A stretch of 64,000 nt of DNA from Pedococcus badiiscoriae (lineage in GTDB: Bacteria; Actinomycetota; Actinomycetes; Actinomycetales; Dermatophilaceae), in the NCBI RefSeq assembly GCF_013408925.1, contig NZ_JACCAB010000001.1, positions 2,418,001 through 2,482,000 of the forward strand, read 5' to 3'. The translations under genes were made by a program, and so were the position numbers. The notes below the pieces were generated by a model. It worked only from the letters and a program-made list of their open reading frames with translations. It did no database searches and was not told where the DNA came from. The number at the start of each line of letters is the position of its first letter. The first letter of the stretch is position 1. Positions 15,151-25,113 of this stretch are shown piece by piece.

Positions 15151-18100
15151 ATGACGCTGACCCAGGACGGGATGGGCGCCTTCGGGTCGCTCGCCCAGGC
15201 GCTGGGCATCACCGACGGGTCCGGGGCCAACAGCGCGTGGTTCGGCGACCCGATGGGCACCTCCAGCAACACCCACGGGCTGACGACGATCCTCGCCGAC
15301 ACCGGTCAGCGCGACGCCCTCATCGCCTTCGTCGACGAGGCCCTGGGACCGCCCGACCTGCACCGCGAGGGTGAGCAGAAGTGGATCCCCCTGTTCGCCG
15401 AGACCTCACCGGCGATCACCGTGTATGCCGTGGTGGAGCCCGTGCAGGGCGCGGTGCGGGTGGGCGTCGCGGTCGAGCACCATGCCGGGACGGGCGCGCC
15501 GTCGGTGAAGACGACGATCCACGTCCCGATCTTCCACGTCCCTCGCAGCGGTCAGACGGACAGCCGCCCGACCGACGCCACCCTGCCGAGGTGGCTGCTG
15601 CTCGGCCGCCCCGGGGGCCGCATCACCATCGGCGTCGAGGCCGACTTCGCGGCCGCTCCTCCCGTCCCCGGCGAGGCCTACCTCGGCGGCGCCACGGTCC
15701 AGCTCGCCATCCCGACCACCACCAGCGACACCGTCGGCTTCTCCCTCTCCCTCGTCGACCTCCAGCTCCCCGGTGCGACTACCCCGCAGAGCCGGACCCT
15801 CGACCTGGAGTCCCTGGCGACCGTCGGCGCCGACGTCCTCGAGTTCGTCGTCGGCATGGTGCGCCAGCAGATCGACGCGCTCAACCCCGCCGACCCGGTC
15901 TTCCGGCACATCATGGGGCTGGCCGGGATGCTCGGCCTGCGCGGGCCCGCGGTCGGTGTGCCCGCCCTGCCCGTCGCCGAGCTCACGACCCGTGGCCTGC
16001 CGGCGCTCGTCGCGTGGGTCGAGTCGATCCTGGACGACAACACGACCCTGGACGCCTGGCTGGCCGAGCTCGGCGGTCTGGTCGGCGGCACCCCGGACGC
16101 GGCGACGAACTCCGTCGGCTTCGCGATCGGCCCGGCGACGCTGCGCCTCGGTCTGCGGGTGACCCCTGGCACCGGCGGACACCCGACCCTGGTGCCCTGG
16201 CTCGACGTCCGCTGGTCTCCTGCCCCCGGAACCGCCGACCTGACGGCGACCGTCGACCTCCTGCGGGCGGACACCGGCACCGGCTCGGTCACCGCCGTCC
16301 CGGGGTTGCGAGCCGAGGCGGTCTTCGGCTCGCAGGCCCACAGCGGCACGGCACTGCTGACCGGTGCGACGGCGGTAGCTGGTCTGCGGGTCGGCATCGG
16401 CCTGGACGCGGCGCGCCACCCGGCCTTCACCCTCACGCTCCACGGGGTCGACCTCCCTGGGGGCATCCACCACGACCTGCTCGACCTCTCCTCGCCGCAG
16501 GCCGCCGTCGCTGCTGTCGACTCCGTCGTGTCCACGGCCCTCAGCACCGCGCTCTCGGCGCTGGGCGGCGCCCAGGCCGCGGTCGAGCGACTCCTCGGTG
16601 TCACCGCCCCAGCCAACGTCACCGCGATCACCGCCTCGGCCCTCATCGCCGACCCGCTGGCGGCGGTCCGGACCTACTGGCTCGACGTCCTGCAGACCCC
16701 GAACGCCATGGCCGACGTCCTCGGCCGCCTCGCCGAGCTGCTCACCGGCACCGTGGCGGCGCCGACCCAGACCGGGGCCGTGGGCGACCCGTGGCGCCTC
16801 GACCTCGCCAGCGGAGTCGGCCTGCGGGCCTGGCGCGAGACCGACGCCACGCACGGGACCGACACCCTCGTGCTGGCCCTCGGCGCGGACGCAGCCCTGC
16901 CCGTGCTCACTGGCCTCGAGGTCGCGGTCGGCGCAGACGTCGTGCTGCTGCGGGCAGAGCTCACCGCCGGCCACCTGTCCCTGGCCAGCGGCGCGAGCGC
17001 CCACGTACAGCTGCGACCCGCGGCCGCCGGCCCGATGACCCTTGACCTCGAGATCGCGACGGTCGCCTTCACCGGCATCGGCGTCGCGGCTTCGTGGGCT
17101 CCGACAGCGGGGCTGGCAGCGCGCGTCCTCGGCGACGGGCTCACCATCACCTACACCGACCCGCGCACCCTCCTGCAGCGCGTCCACGGCATACCGCTGC
17201 CTCAGATCTCGGCGAGCGGGGCGGTGACGTTCACGCCCGACTGGGACCAGGTGGAGGGACTCGTCACCGCCCTGCTGGGCAGGGCGCGGTCCGACATCCT
17301 CGCCACCTTGCTGGACCTCGTCGGCTGGCGGGGGAGCGGCGCGCACCTGCGCCTCGGCGCCCTCATCGCCGACCCAGGCACCGCCGTCGAGAACTGGTTG
17401 CTCGACCTCGCGCTGGACTGCGTCAACATCCGCACCGCCCTCGGCCCCGTCGCGCTCCTCCTCAGTGGCGGCGGGCTCGCGACACCGTTCGGGGGCGGCC
17501 GGCCGGCGGATCCCTACCGCTGCCCGATCGCCGGCGATCCCCGCGCCCCGGGCCTGGCGGTCTGGACCGTCCCCGGCTGCCCGCCCGTCTCGACGAGCGG
17601 CCCCGGGGGGCCCGGGTACGGCGAGCTGCTGGGCGGCTACACGGTGCCCGACGGACGAGCGATCGCCGCCGCGCTGCGCGCGGCCGGCACCAGTGCGCCC
17701 GACCTCGCCGACCTGCTGGTGGGCCGGACCAGGCTGGGGGAGGGCATCGACTCCCTCGTCACCCGGTGGAAGGACACCGACGGCATCGTCGGTGCGGTGG
17801 CGCCGACCGGCGTCACCACGAGTGTCCTGACCGGCCTGTCGTATGCCGAGCTCGTGGCCAACGGCCGGACCGGCAGCTACGTGCTCGATGGCCTCGGGGT
17901 CGCCACGGACACGGTCGTCCACGTCGGGTGCGCCGCGGACTGGCTCACCGGCGTGCCGGGTGGCCAGGCCATCGACGCGACGACCACGACACCCACGGCG
18001 ATGCCGGCTGCCACCACGGGTCAGTGGTTCGTCCAGCTGCCGACCCCGGCGTCGGTCGCCGCCGAGCGCTCCGACCACGACACGGTCGCCGCGCTCGCGG

Positions 18101-21100
18101 CGCGCCTGAGCCTCGTGCTGGCAGGCCGCAGCGCCGACGTGGTACTCGTCGGGTACGGCCCGGCGGGCGCGGCTGCCGTGCGCGCGACGGTCGGTCAGCC
18201 CAGGGTCACCGCCGTCGTCACCGTGGGAACCCCGTGGTCGGCGGTCGCGCTGACCTCGCTGACCACCGGCCTCGGCGGCGATGCCCTGCGCTTGCTCGAC
18301 CGGCTCGTCCCCGACCCGCTGCCGGTGTGGACCGACACCCTGCTCGCCCTCGGGTGCGACCCGCAGCGCCGTGGCCAGGGCCTGGTGCGGCGGGCTATGA
18401 CGGTGCTCACGCCCGAGGACCTGCCGAGCGCCGCGGCCGAGGTGCTGCCGTCGACGGCCGAGGTGCACGCGGTGTTCGGCGCGGTCCCCGAGGCCGATGT
18501 GCGCTCGGCGATCGCCGCGGTCGCCGCGGCCGGGATCGCGGCGCGGACTGCCGCGGCGGCGGCCGAGGTCGCCCGCACCACAGGCCCCCCGACCGAGGTG
18601 CACGTCGGCGTCGACCTGCCGGTCCTCGACCTCGACCTCGGCGGCCTGCTCGTCGGGGTCGGAGCGCGCGTCGACCTCGCCTCGGCGCGCCGGGCGACCC
18701 CGCACCTCCAGTCGCTGCGCGAGGTCGTCCTCGACGTCCACCTCGGCGTCACCGACGGGTGGCTCGTCGGCGGCCCGGGCGCCGCCCAGCAGGACCTCGC
18801 GGTCCGCTGGGTCGAGGCGCGGGTCACCATCCCGCTCGGCGGGGTCGGCGACGGGGCGACCGAGATCGTGCTCCACGAGGCGCGCGCGTTCGCGGCCTAC
18901 CGCGAGTCGTGGGTGGTGCGCGCCGACGGTGACGGTGTGACGGCGACGACCGCGCTGCCCGAGGTCAAGATCCTGCTGTCCGAGATCGGCACCCGCATCC
19001 GCACGGCTTCACCCGCCCTCGCCGACCTGCTCACCCACCTGGGGATCCTGCGCGACACCGGGGTCGACCCCGACGCGATCGACCACCTGCTGCACGACCC
19101 TGTCACGACGATCCGACCCCTCGTCGTCGCGCGTGCCGCACAGCTCGCCGACGACCTGCGCACCCTGACCGGCGTGACGGTGCGCCCGAGCGACCTGGCG
19201 CCGACCGCGATCCGCATCGGGACCAGCGGCCTGCACGTCGACGTGGACCTCGCCGTGGGCACCGTGACGGGCGACGTGACCCTCGCGGTCGAGGGCCTGC
19301 CCCCGCTGGAGCTGACGCTGGCGGCCGGTCCCACGGGCGTCGCGGCGACCGCGGCCCTCGGCGCCCTCGTCGACGGGCTCGGGGGCATCCGCCTGGTCGG
19401 GTCCGCCGGGACCTCGGGCGCCCACCTGGCCATCGAGTCGCGCGCCGCCGGGGCCACCTCGTCCACGACGACCACGCTCTACCCGGCGGTCGACACCGAC
19501 GCCCTGACCCGGCTGGCCACGGTGGCGGTCCCGGCCGTCCTCGCCCAGCAGCTGGCGCGCTGGTGCCGCACCGAGGCCCGTGACGCCGGACGGGCCACGA
19601 TCGACGCGGGCCTGCTCGCCCTCGGGCTGCTCGGCCCGCCCGGGCCCTCGGGCGTGCAGGACGTCGTGCTGCCGTTCGGGCTGTTCACCGACCCGGGTGC
19701 GTGGTTGCGGACCCGGTCGGATCCGCTCGCCGCCGCCGTCGCCGTCCTCGAGGCGCTGGCTCCCGTCGTCGTCCCGGGTCGCGCTGTCGGCGCGACCGGC
19801 TGGCCGCTGGACAACGGCCTGACCATCGCGTATGCGGTGTCCGCGGGTCGGCTCGACCTGTCCGCCGAGCTCGCGCTGACCCCCGATGTCGCAGGCAAGG
19901 CGGTAACGGTCGCGGTGACCGGGGGGCTGTCCATCACCGCCGCGGGGGCGGTCGCCCCGCTGCTCGACGCCGAGGTCCTCATCGACGGCCCCGGGCTGCG
20001 GCTCCAGGTCGCTCCGACCGTGACCCTCGACTTCGTCCGGACCGCGCCGGGCACGCCGATCCGGCTCTATCCCGCGGGCGCGGGCCTGGCGGACGCCATC
20101 GGGGCGGCGGCCGAGTCCGCGGTGCGGGTCGCCCTGAACGAGGTCGTCGGCCACCGCAACGACGGGTCGGCCACGCCCCTGAGGGCGGTGGCCAGGGCGT
20201 TGCACGAGCTCGGCTCCGGCCTCGACCTGCTCGTGGCCGACCAGTTCACCGACGCACGAATCGCCGCGTTCATCAGCCCCAGCCCCGCGGCATACCTCGA
20301 GGGCCACCTGGCCGGGGTGGTGACGGCCGGCGTGCAGGCCCTGGCGGACGCGCTCGACCCGACCCATGCCCTGGTCCGCGTCGACCCGGTCGCCGGAGGC
20401 GTGCGGCGGATCACCTTCGGGACCGTCACCCAGATCCACCTCGACCTCGACGCCACCACGCCCTCACTGACGATCGGCGGCGATGTCGCCCTGCACGACC
20501 GCGACGCCAACCTCATCGGCCACGTCGCCCTCGAGGGACTGACCCTGTCGCCCTTGGGCGTGCGCGTGGACGTGCGCGCCGGCCCGTTCGTCATCCCCGC
20601 GGGTCCGGTGGTGCTTCGGCCGATCGCGGTCATCCGGGCAGGGTTCACCGGGACCGGCTTCACCCCGCTCGTGGGAGTCGGGGTCGGCCTCGACGCGGAT
20701 GGTGCGCAGTCGGTGGAGGTCCGCTTCGGGGCGAGCGGCGTCGACGTCGCCGCGGTCACCCGGACCGCCGGAGTCGAGTCCGGTGTCGACGTCACCCCTG
20801 CGGGCGTGGCGCCGCGGGTCCTCGGCGTCGCCCTCGACCTGGCCTCCAGCGTGCTCACCCAACAGCTCGGCACGGTGGTCACCGACCGGGCCACCGGCAT
20901 GCTGCAGGGCGTCGTCTTCACCGGTGGCGGGCGCCAGATCGACACCACCCTGTTCGGCGACTTCGAGCACCCGGAGCGGCTGCTCCACCGCCTCGAGGTG
21001 CTCCTGTGGAACTGCGCCACCGACCCCGGGCACGGCGTCAACCCGGTGCGCCCGCTCGGCGTGACCATCGCCGGGGCCGTGAAGATCTCGCTCGCCAGCG

Positions 21101-24100
21101 AGCCCCTCGGCGGCGGGCAGACGCAGGTCGGGCTCAACGTCACGCCGGTGGGCGACTTCGCGTTCCCCACCTCGGGGGTCAACGTCGTCCTGCGGGCAGA
21201 CGCGTCCTGGATCGACGCCACGGTCCAGCCGGGGCTGTCGATCTTCATCCTCAAGGGGACGGGGGTCGGTGACCTGGTGATCTCGCCGGCCTTCACGGTG
21301 GCCGGCCTCGGCGTCCGCATCACCAAGCCCGCCGGTCCGCTCCTCGAGCTGGGCTCGATCGCCCTCGACGGCATCGGCCTGTCGATCTATGCCGAGGTCA
21401 ACCCGGTCGGCGTCGGAGGCGGCGCGCAGATCGAGCTCGTCGGACTCGCGGTCGCGCCCGGTGGTGGCGGCGACAACGGCGTGGCGAACAAGATCATGAA
21501 CGACGTCGGGTCGTCGAGCAAGAACAACCGTCCCAACTTCAGCCCGGCGCTGTCGGTCCAGCGACAGCCCGGACCCGGCCAGCAGATCAAGATCGGGCTG
21601 CGCGCCGGCGAGCCACCGGGACCGTGGTGGCTGGTCATCCAACGCCAGCTCGGGCCGCTGTACGTCGACCGGATCGGGCTGGGCGTCGTCGAGTCCGGCG
21701 GCCGGGTCACCGAGATCTCGCTGCTGTTCTCCGGCCAGCTGTCCGTCTTCGGGCTCACCGCGGCCGTGGACCGCCTCTCGATCACCTGGCACGGCGGCGA
21801 CGTCCTGTCGATCTCCAGCTGGTCGGTCGACCTCATGGGCCTGGCCGTCTCCGCCGACTTCTCAGGCCTGTCCCTCAGCGGTGGCCTGCTCAAGACCGTC
21901 GACGGCGACAGCACGTCCTACGTGGGCATGCTCATGGGCAGGTTCGCGGCCTACGGGCTGTCCGTGTTCGGCGGGTACTCCGACGACGGGCACGGCCACG
22001 CGAGCTTCTTCATCTTCGGCGCGATCAACGGGCCCATCGGCGGTCCGCCGGCCTTCTTCCTCACCGGCCTCGGCGGCGGGCTGGGCATCAACCGCGGGCT
22101 GGTCATCCCGCAGGACATCTCCCACTTCGGTGACTTCCCCTTCATCCAGGCGCTCGACCCGGCCGCCAAGCCGCCGGCCAACCCGATGGACGAGCTGCAC
22201 GCCCTGTCGATCTACTTCCCGCACCAGATGGGCAACTTCTGGTTTGCGGCGGGCATCTCGTTCACCTGCTTCAGCCTCATCGACGGTGTCGCGGTCGTCG
22301 CCGTCTCGTTCGGCAACGGGCTGACCATCGACCTGCTCGGGCTGGCCCGGATGGCGCTGCCCCGGCCGCAGGCGGCCATCGTCTCCATCGAGCTGGCCCT
22401 GCTCGTGCACTTCTCGACGAGCGAGGGCGTCTTCCTCATGAAGGCCCAGCTCACCGACAACTCGTGGCTGCTCTACCGCGACGTCCGGCTCACCGGCGGC
22501 TTCGCGTTCGCCCTGTGGTGGAAGGGACCGCTGTCCGGCCAGTTCGTCGTGACGATGGGCGGCTACCACCCCAGCTTCCACCGTGACGGCTACCCCGTGG
22601 TGCCGCGCCTCGGGATCGTCTGGCAGATCAGCAGCGTGCTCGTCATCAAGGGGGAGTCCTACTTCGCCCTGACCTCCGAGGCGCTGATGGCCGGCACCAA
22701 GGTCGTCGTGTCGCTCGACCTCGGCTGGGTCTGGGCGCGGGTGGAGTTCGGCGCCGACGGCATCGTCTACTTCGACCCGTTCTGGTTCGAGGTCAGTGCC
22801 TACGCCCGGATCTCGGCGGGCATCCACATCGACCTCGGCTGGTTCGGGACGATCAGCTTCAGCATCACCCTCGGCGCGAGCATCACGGTGTGGGGACCGG
22901 ACTTCGCCGGTCGCGCCGAGTTCGAGATCGGGCCGTGCACGGTCCCCATCGAGTTCGGAGGCTCCAAGGCACTGCCGCCACCCATGCCGTGGCCGGCGTT
23001 CGTCGCGAAGTACCTCGAGGCGTCCGGCAGCTCCGCCCGCACCCTGTCGGCCATCACCGGCAAGGGCACGCTGCCGACCGCGGCCGGGAGCCAGTCGGGC
23101 GCGCCGTCCTCCGACGGCACCCCGGCCCTGCCGTTCCGCGTGTTCGCCGAGTTCGAGCTGACCATCACGACGAGTGCGCCGGCGACGGCCTTCGCCTTCG
23201 GTGCCACCACCATCCCGGTCCCCATCGTCCGGGCCGGTCAGGCCACCGCGCTCGGCCTGTCGCCGATGCAGGCCCACGACCTGACGTCCACCGTGGCCGT
23301 CCAGCTCTTCGCGATCGACCCGGTGACCGGCGCCGCCACCCCCGACGCGCGACTGTCCAAGCTGGTCACCGACTTCGACACCAGCCCCACGGGACCGCGG
23401 TCGGGCACCGACTCCTACCCGATCGGGGTGTGGGGGCCGCCGGGAGCCGACGTCCCGAGCAAGCCCCTTCCGCAGGGCGACGTGGTCCAGGCCGGCAAGC
23501 TGGTCGTGCTCGTCGCCGGGATCGAGGGCTCCGCCGTCGGTCCCCAGATCGACTACCGCCAGGTGAAGGCGCGGCCCGAGGACCGCCGCCCCCTTCCGCT
23601 CACCGCCAAGGGCACCGACCGGCAGAAGTTCCTCAACGTCGCCAAGGCCCTGGACGACGCCCCCGTCAAGGCGATCACCTCCGCCTCCGACGCGCTGGCC
23701 CTGGCGGCGGCCCGCCTGTTCACCGAGCGCAACGGGCTGCCCCGTGGCGGGCACAGCGCGGTGGCTCGCGCGGCATACCGGCTGGACCACAGCGCACCCC
23801 CGATGTTCGGCACGCTGACCGACGGGCTCGCGCCGGCGAACGCCGACAACGGGGTCCGCACGCAGCTCGACCCGGTGACCGCACCGGCGCCGCGCGACCC
23901 GCGCAGCCCGTTCGTCGCCGGTCTGCTCACCTCAGGGGTCGGGGCAGTCATCCGTCCCGGCCGGACGACCGTCGCCGACGGCAGGCTCAAGCGTCGCCCC
24001 GCGCCGACGATCGAGTCGGTCCACGGGCGGATGGCCCTGCACCTGCCGGTCTCCCTGACCCTCGGAGCACCTCCGTCGGTGACCTCCGCTGGCACCGTGC

Positions 24101-25113
24101 TGGCGTCGGGGTCCGTGCCGCGCACCGATGCGGTCGGGTCCACGCGGTCGTATGCCGGGGGCCCCCTCGGCACGCCCGGCCTCCAGTCCCTCGTCGGTGG
24201 CCTGCGCACCCAGGCGCCGCGCGCCTCCGCCCGGGGCCGACGGTCCGCAGCGGCCGCCCGCGCCGACGCCGCGGCGACCCTCCTGCGCAGTGGCGACGTC
24301 GTCGCGCTCCAGTGCCCCGACGCTGCCTTCGACGTCGACGAGGGCCGCCGCCCCGGCCTCACCCTCACCGGAAGGGCACGGGTGACCGTCCTGCGGGGAC
24401 GCAGCGTCCTGCTCGACGACGACGTCGCCGACACGACGGTCTCGATCCCGGCCGGGGCCACCCACGTCGGCATCCACGCGGACGGCGACGCCGACGCGTC
24501 GGACGGGCTGGCGGGGTGGCACGAAGGCACCAGGGTCGCGCGCCTGGGCAGCCAGACCGCGCTCGCGGCCGGCTGCGTCCTGTCCTCCGCCGCCACCGGC
24601 GGGACCGGGGTGCTCCAGTGGGACACCGCCGGATCGGTCGCCCACGCGGCTCCCGAGGTGACCACCCGGTTCACCCGTCCTGTGCACACGGTCGCCGTCG
24701 CGCTCAGCGGGACGGCGCCCTCGACCCTCGACCCGACCGAGCTGCACCTCGTCGGTGGACACGTGGCAACCGACCAGGCCGGGGTCGAGCGGCTGCCCCA
24801 GGTGGTCATGCTCGGCTCGACCAGCGTGCTCGTGTATGCCGTCGTGCCCGACCAGGACGCCACGGCCATGTCCGTGGTGGTCACGGCCGGATCCGCCTGG
24901 GTGGTGTCCGGCGTCGTCGGGTCCGACCTGGCGCCGGAGGAGCTCACCGGCGTGCTGGCAGCGCGCGGGCTGTCGGCCGCCACCGCCAAGGTGCTCGCCG
25001 TGGCCGGCCCGGGATGCCAGGTCAGCTGGACCGCCCCCGCCCCGCCCTCCGGAGGGCCGAAGCGGCCGCGGGCCGCCAGACCGTCCCGCGCCAGGAGGAA
25101 GGCGACGCCATGA
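15151..25113 (+). CDS. Giant DUF6603-type protein (3320 aa)
   Basis: One uninterrupted 9.96-kb gene. There is no signal peptide. Most of the protein is long alternating beta-strand sequence rich in Val, Gly, Asp, Leu and Thr. Residues about 2140-2620 carry the block I associate with DUF6603 (LGPLYVDRIGLGVVESGGRV, FFIFGAINGPIGGPPAFFLT, GLGGGLGINRGLVIPQDISH, then LDLGWVWARVEFGADGIVYF and SAGIHIDLGWFGTISFSITL). Around residues 910-1150 there is a lipase-like alpha/beta-hydrolase stretch in which the nucleophile elbow reads VGYGPAGA, with Gly where Ser is expected. The C-terminus is a basic tail (GGPKRPRAARPSRARRKATP). Function of DUF6603 is unknown. It is translationally coupled to the next gene (ATGA). 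The family assignment is from memory of the motif, so moderately sure. Confidence 0.8.
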   Translation: MTLTQDGMGAFGSLAQALGITDGSGANSAWFGDPMGTSSNTHGLTTILADTGQRDALIAFVDEALGPPDLHREGEQKWIPLFAETSPAITVYAVVEPVQGAVRVGVAVEHHAGTGAPSVKTTIHVPIFHVPRSGQTDSRPTDATLPRWLLLGRPGGRITIGVEADFAAAPPVPGEAYLGGATVQLAIPTTTSDTVGFSLSLVDLQLPGATTPQSRTLDLESLATVGADVLEFVVGMVRQQIDALNPADPVFRHIMGLAGMLGLRGPAVGVPALPVAELTTRGLPALVAWVESILDDNTTLDAWLAELGGLVGGTPDAATNSVGFAIGPATLRLGLRVTPGTGGHPTLVPWLDVRWSPAPGTADLTATVDLLRADTGTGSVTAVPGLRAEAVFGSQAHSGTALLTGATAVAGLRVGIGLDAARHPAFTLTLHGVDLPGGIHHDLLDLSSPQAAVAAVDSVVSTALSTALSALGGAQAAVERLLGVTAPANVTAITASALIADPLAAVRTYWLDVLQTPNAMADVLGRLAELLTGTVAAPTQTGAVGDPWRLDLASGVGLRAWRETDATHGTDTLVLALGADAALPVLTGLEVAVGADVVLLRAELTAGHLSLASGASAHVQLRPAAAGPMTLDLEIATVAFTGIGVAASWAPTAGLAARVLGDGLTITYTDPRTLLQRVHGIPLPQISASGAVTFTPDWDQVEGLVTALLGRARSDILATLLDLVGWRGSGAHLRLGALIADPGTAVENWLLDLALDCVNIRTALGPVALLLSGGGLATPFGGGRPADPYRCPIAGDPRAPGLAVWTVPGCPPVSTSGPGGPGYGELLGGYTVPDGRAIAAALRAAGTSAPDLADLLVGRTRLGEGIDSLVTRWKDTDGIVGAVAPTGVTTSVLTGLSYAELVANGRTGSYVLDGLGVATDTVVHVGCAADWLTGVPGGQAIDATTTTPTAMPAATTGQWFVQLPTPASVAAERSDHDTVAALAARLSLVLAGRSADVVLVGYGPAGAAAVRATVGQPRVTAVVTVGTPWSAVALTSLTTGLGGDALRLLDRLVPDPLPVWTDTLLALGCDPQRRGQGLVRRAMTVLTPEDLPSAAAEVLPSTAEVHAVFGAVPEADVRSAIAAVAAAGIAARTAAAAAEVARTTGPPTEVHVGVDLPVLDLDLGGLLVGVGARVDLASARRATPHLQSLREVVLDVHLGVTDGWLVGGPGAAQQDLAVRWVEARVTIPLGGVGDGATEIVLHEARAFAAYRESWVVRADGDGVTATTALPEVKILLSEIGTRIRTASPALADLLTHLGILRDTGVDPDAIDHLLHDPVTTIRPLVVARAAQLADDLRTLTGVTVRPSDLAPTAIRIGTSGLHVDVDLAVGTVTGDVTLAVEGLPPLELTLAAGPTGVAATAALGALVDGLGGIRLVGSAGTSGAHLAIESRAAGATSSTTTTLYPAVDTDALTRLATVAVPAVLAQQLARWCRTEARDAGRATIDAGLLALGLLGPPGPSGVQDVVLPFGLFTDPGAWLRTRSDPLAAAVAVLEALAPVVVPGRAVGATGWPLDNGLTIAYAVSAGRLDLSAELALTPDVAGKAVTVAVTGGLSITAAGAVAPLLDAEVLIDGPGLRLQVAPTVTLDFVRTAPGTPIRLYPAGAGLADAIGAAAESAVRVALNEVVGHRNDGSATPLRAVARALHELGSGLDLLVADQFTDARIAAFISPSPAAYLEGHLAGVVTAGVQALADALDPTHALVRVDPVAGGVRRITFGTVTQIHLDLDATTPSLTIGGDVALHDRDANLIGHVALEGLTLSPLGVRVDVRAGPFVIPAGPVVLRPIAVIRAGFTGTGFTPLVGVGVGLDADGAQSVEVRFGASGVDVAAVTRTAGVESGVDVTPAGVAPRVLGVALDLASSVLTQQLGTVVTDRATGMLQGVVFTGGGRQIDTTLFGDFEHPERLLHRLEVLLWNCATDPGHGVNPVRPLGVTIAGAVKISLASEPLGGGQTQVGLNVTPVGDFAFPTSGVNVVLRADASWIDATVQPGLSIFILKGTGVGDLVISPAFTVAGLGVRITKPAGPLLELGSIALDGIGLSIYAEVNPVGVGGGAQIELVGLAVAPGGGGDNGVANKIMNDVGSSSKNNRPNFSPALSVQRQPGPGQQIKIGLRAGEPPGPWWLVIQRQLGPLYVDRIGLGVVESGGRVTEISLLFSGQLSVFGLTAAVDRLSITWHGGDVLSISSWSVDLMGLAVSADFSGLSLSGGLLKTVDGDSTSYVGMLMGRFAAYGLSVFGGYSDDGHGHASFFIFGAINGPIGGPPAFFLTGLGGGLGINRGLVIPQDISHFGDFPFIQALDPAAKPPANPMDELHALSIYFPHQMGNFWFAAGISFTCFSLIDGVAVVAVSFGNGLTIDLLGLARMALPRPQAAIVSIELALLVHFSTSEGVFLMKAQLTDNSWLLYRDVRLTGGFAFALWWKGPLSGQFVVTMGGYHPSFHRDGYPVVPRLGIVWQISSVLVIKGESYFALTSEALMAGTKVVVSLDLGWVWARVEFGADGIVYFDPFWFEVSAYARISAGIHIDLGWFGTISFSITLGASITVWGPDFAGRAEFEIGPCTVPIEFGGSKALPPPMPWPAFVAKYLEASGSSARTLSAITGKGTLPTAAGSQSGAPSSDGTPALPFRVFAEFELTITTSAPATAFAFGATTIPVPIVRAGQATALGLSPMQAHDLTSTVAVQLFAIDPVTGAATPDARLSKLVTDFDTSPTGPRSGTDSYPIGVWGPPGADVPSKPLPQGDVVQAGKLVVLVAGIEGSAVGPQIDYRQVKARPEDRRPLPLTAKGTDRQKFLNVAKALDDAPVKAITSASDALALAAARLFTERNGLPRGGHSAVARAAYRLDHSAPPMFGTLTDGLAPANADNGVRTQLDPVTAPAPRDPRSPFVAGLLTSGVGAVIRPGRTTVADGRLKRRPAPTIESVHGRMALHLPVSLTLGAPPSVTSAGTVLASGSVPRTDAVGSTRSYAGGPLGTPGLQSLVGGLRTQAPRASARGRRSAAAARADAAATLLRSGDVVALQCPDAAFDVDEGRRPGLTLTGRARVTVLRGRSVLLDDDVADTTVSIPAGATHVGIHADGDADASDGLAGWHEGTRVARLGSQTALAAGCVLSSAATGGTGVLQWDTAGSVAHAAPEVTTRFTRPVHTVAVALSGTAPSTLDPTELHLVGGHVATDQAGVERLPQVVMLGSTSVLVYAVVPDQDATAMSVVVTAGSAWVVSGVVGSDLAPEELTGVLAARGLSAATAKVLAVAGPGCQVSWTAPAPPSGGPKRPRAARPSRARRKATP

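Noticed and set aside
15406..18876. A 1156-codon reverse-strand frame opposite the giant gene
   Set aside because: Composition (Arg, Gly, Ala, Asp repeats) is that of a GC-driven shadow, and it lies wholly inside the DUF6603 gene.
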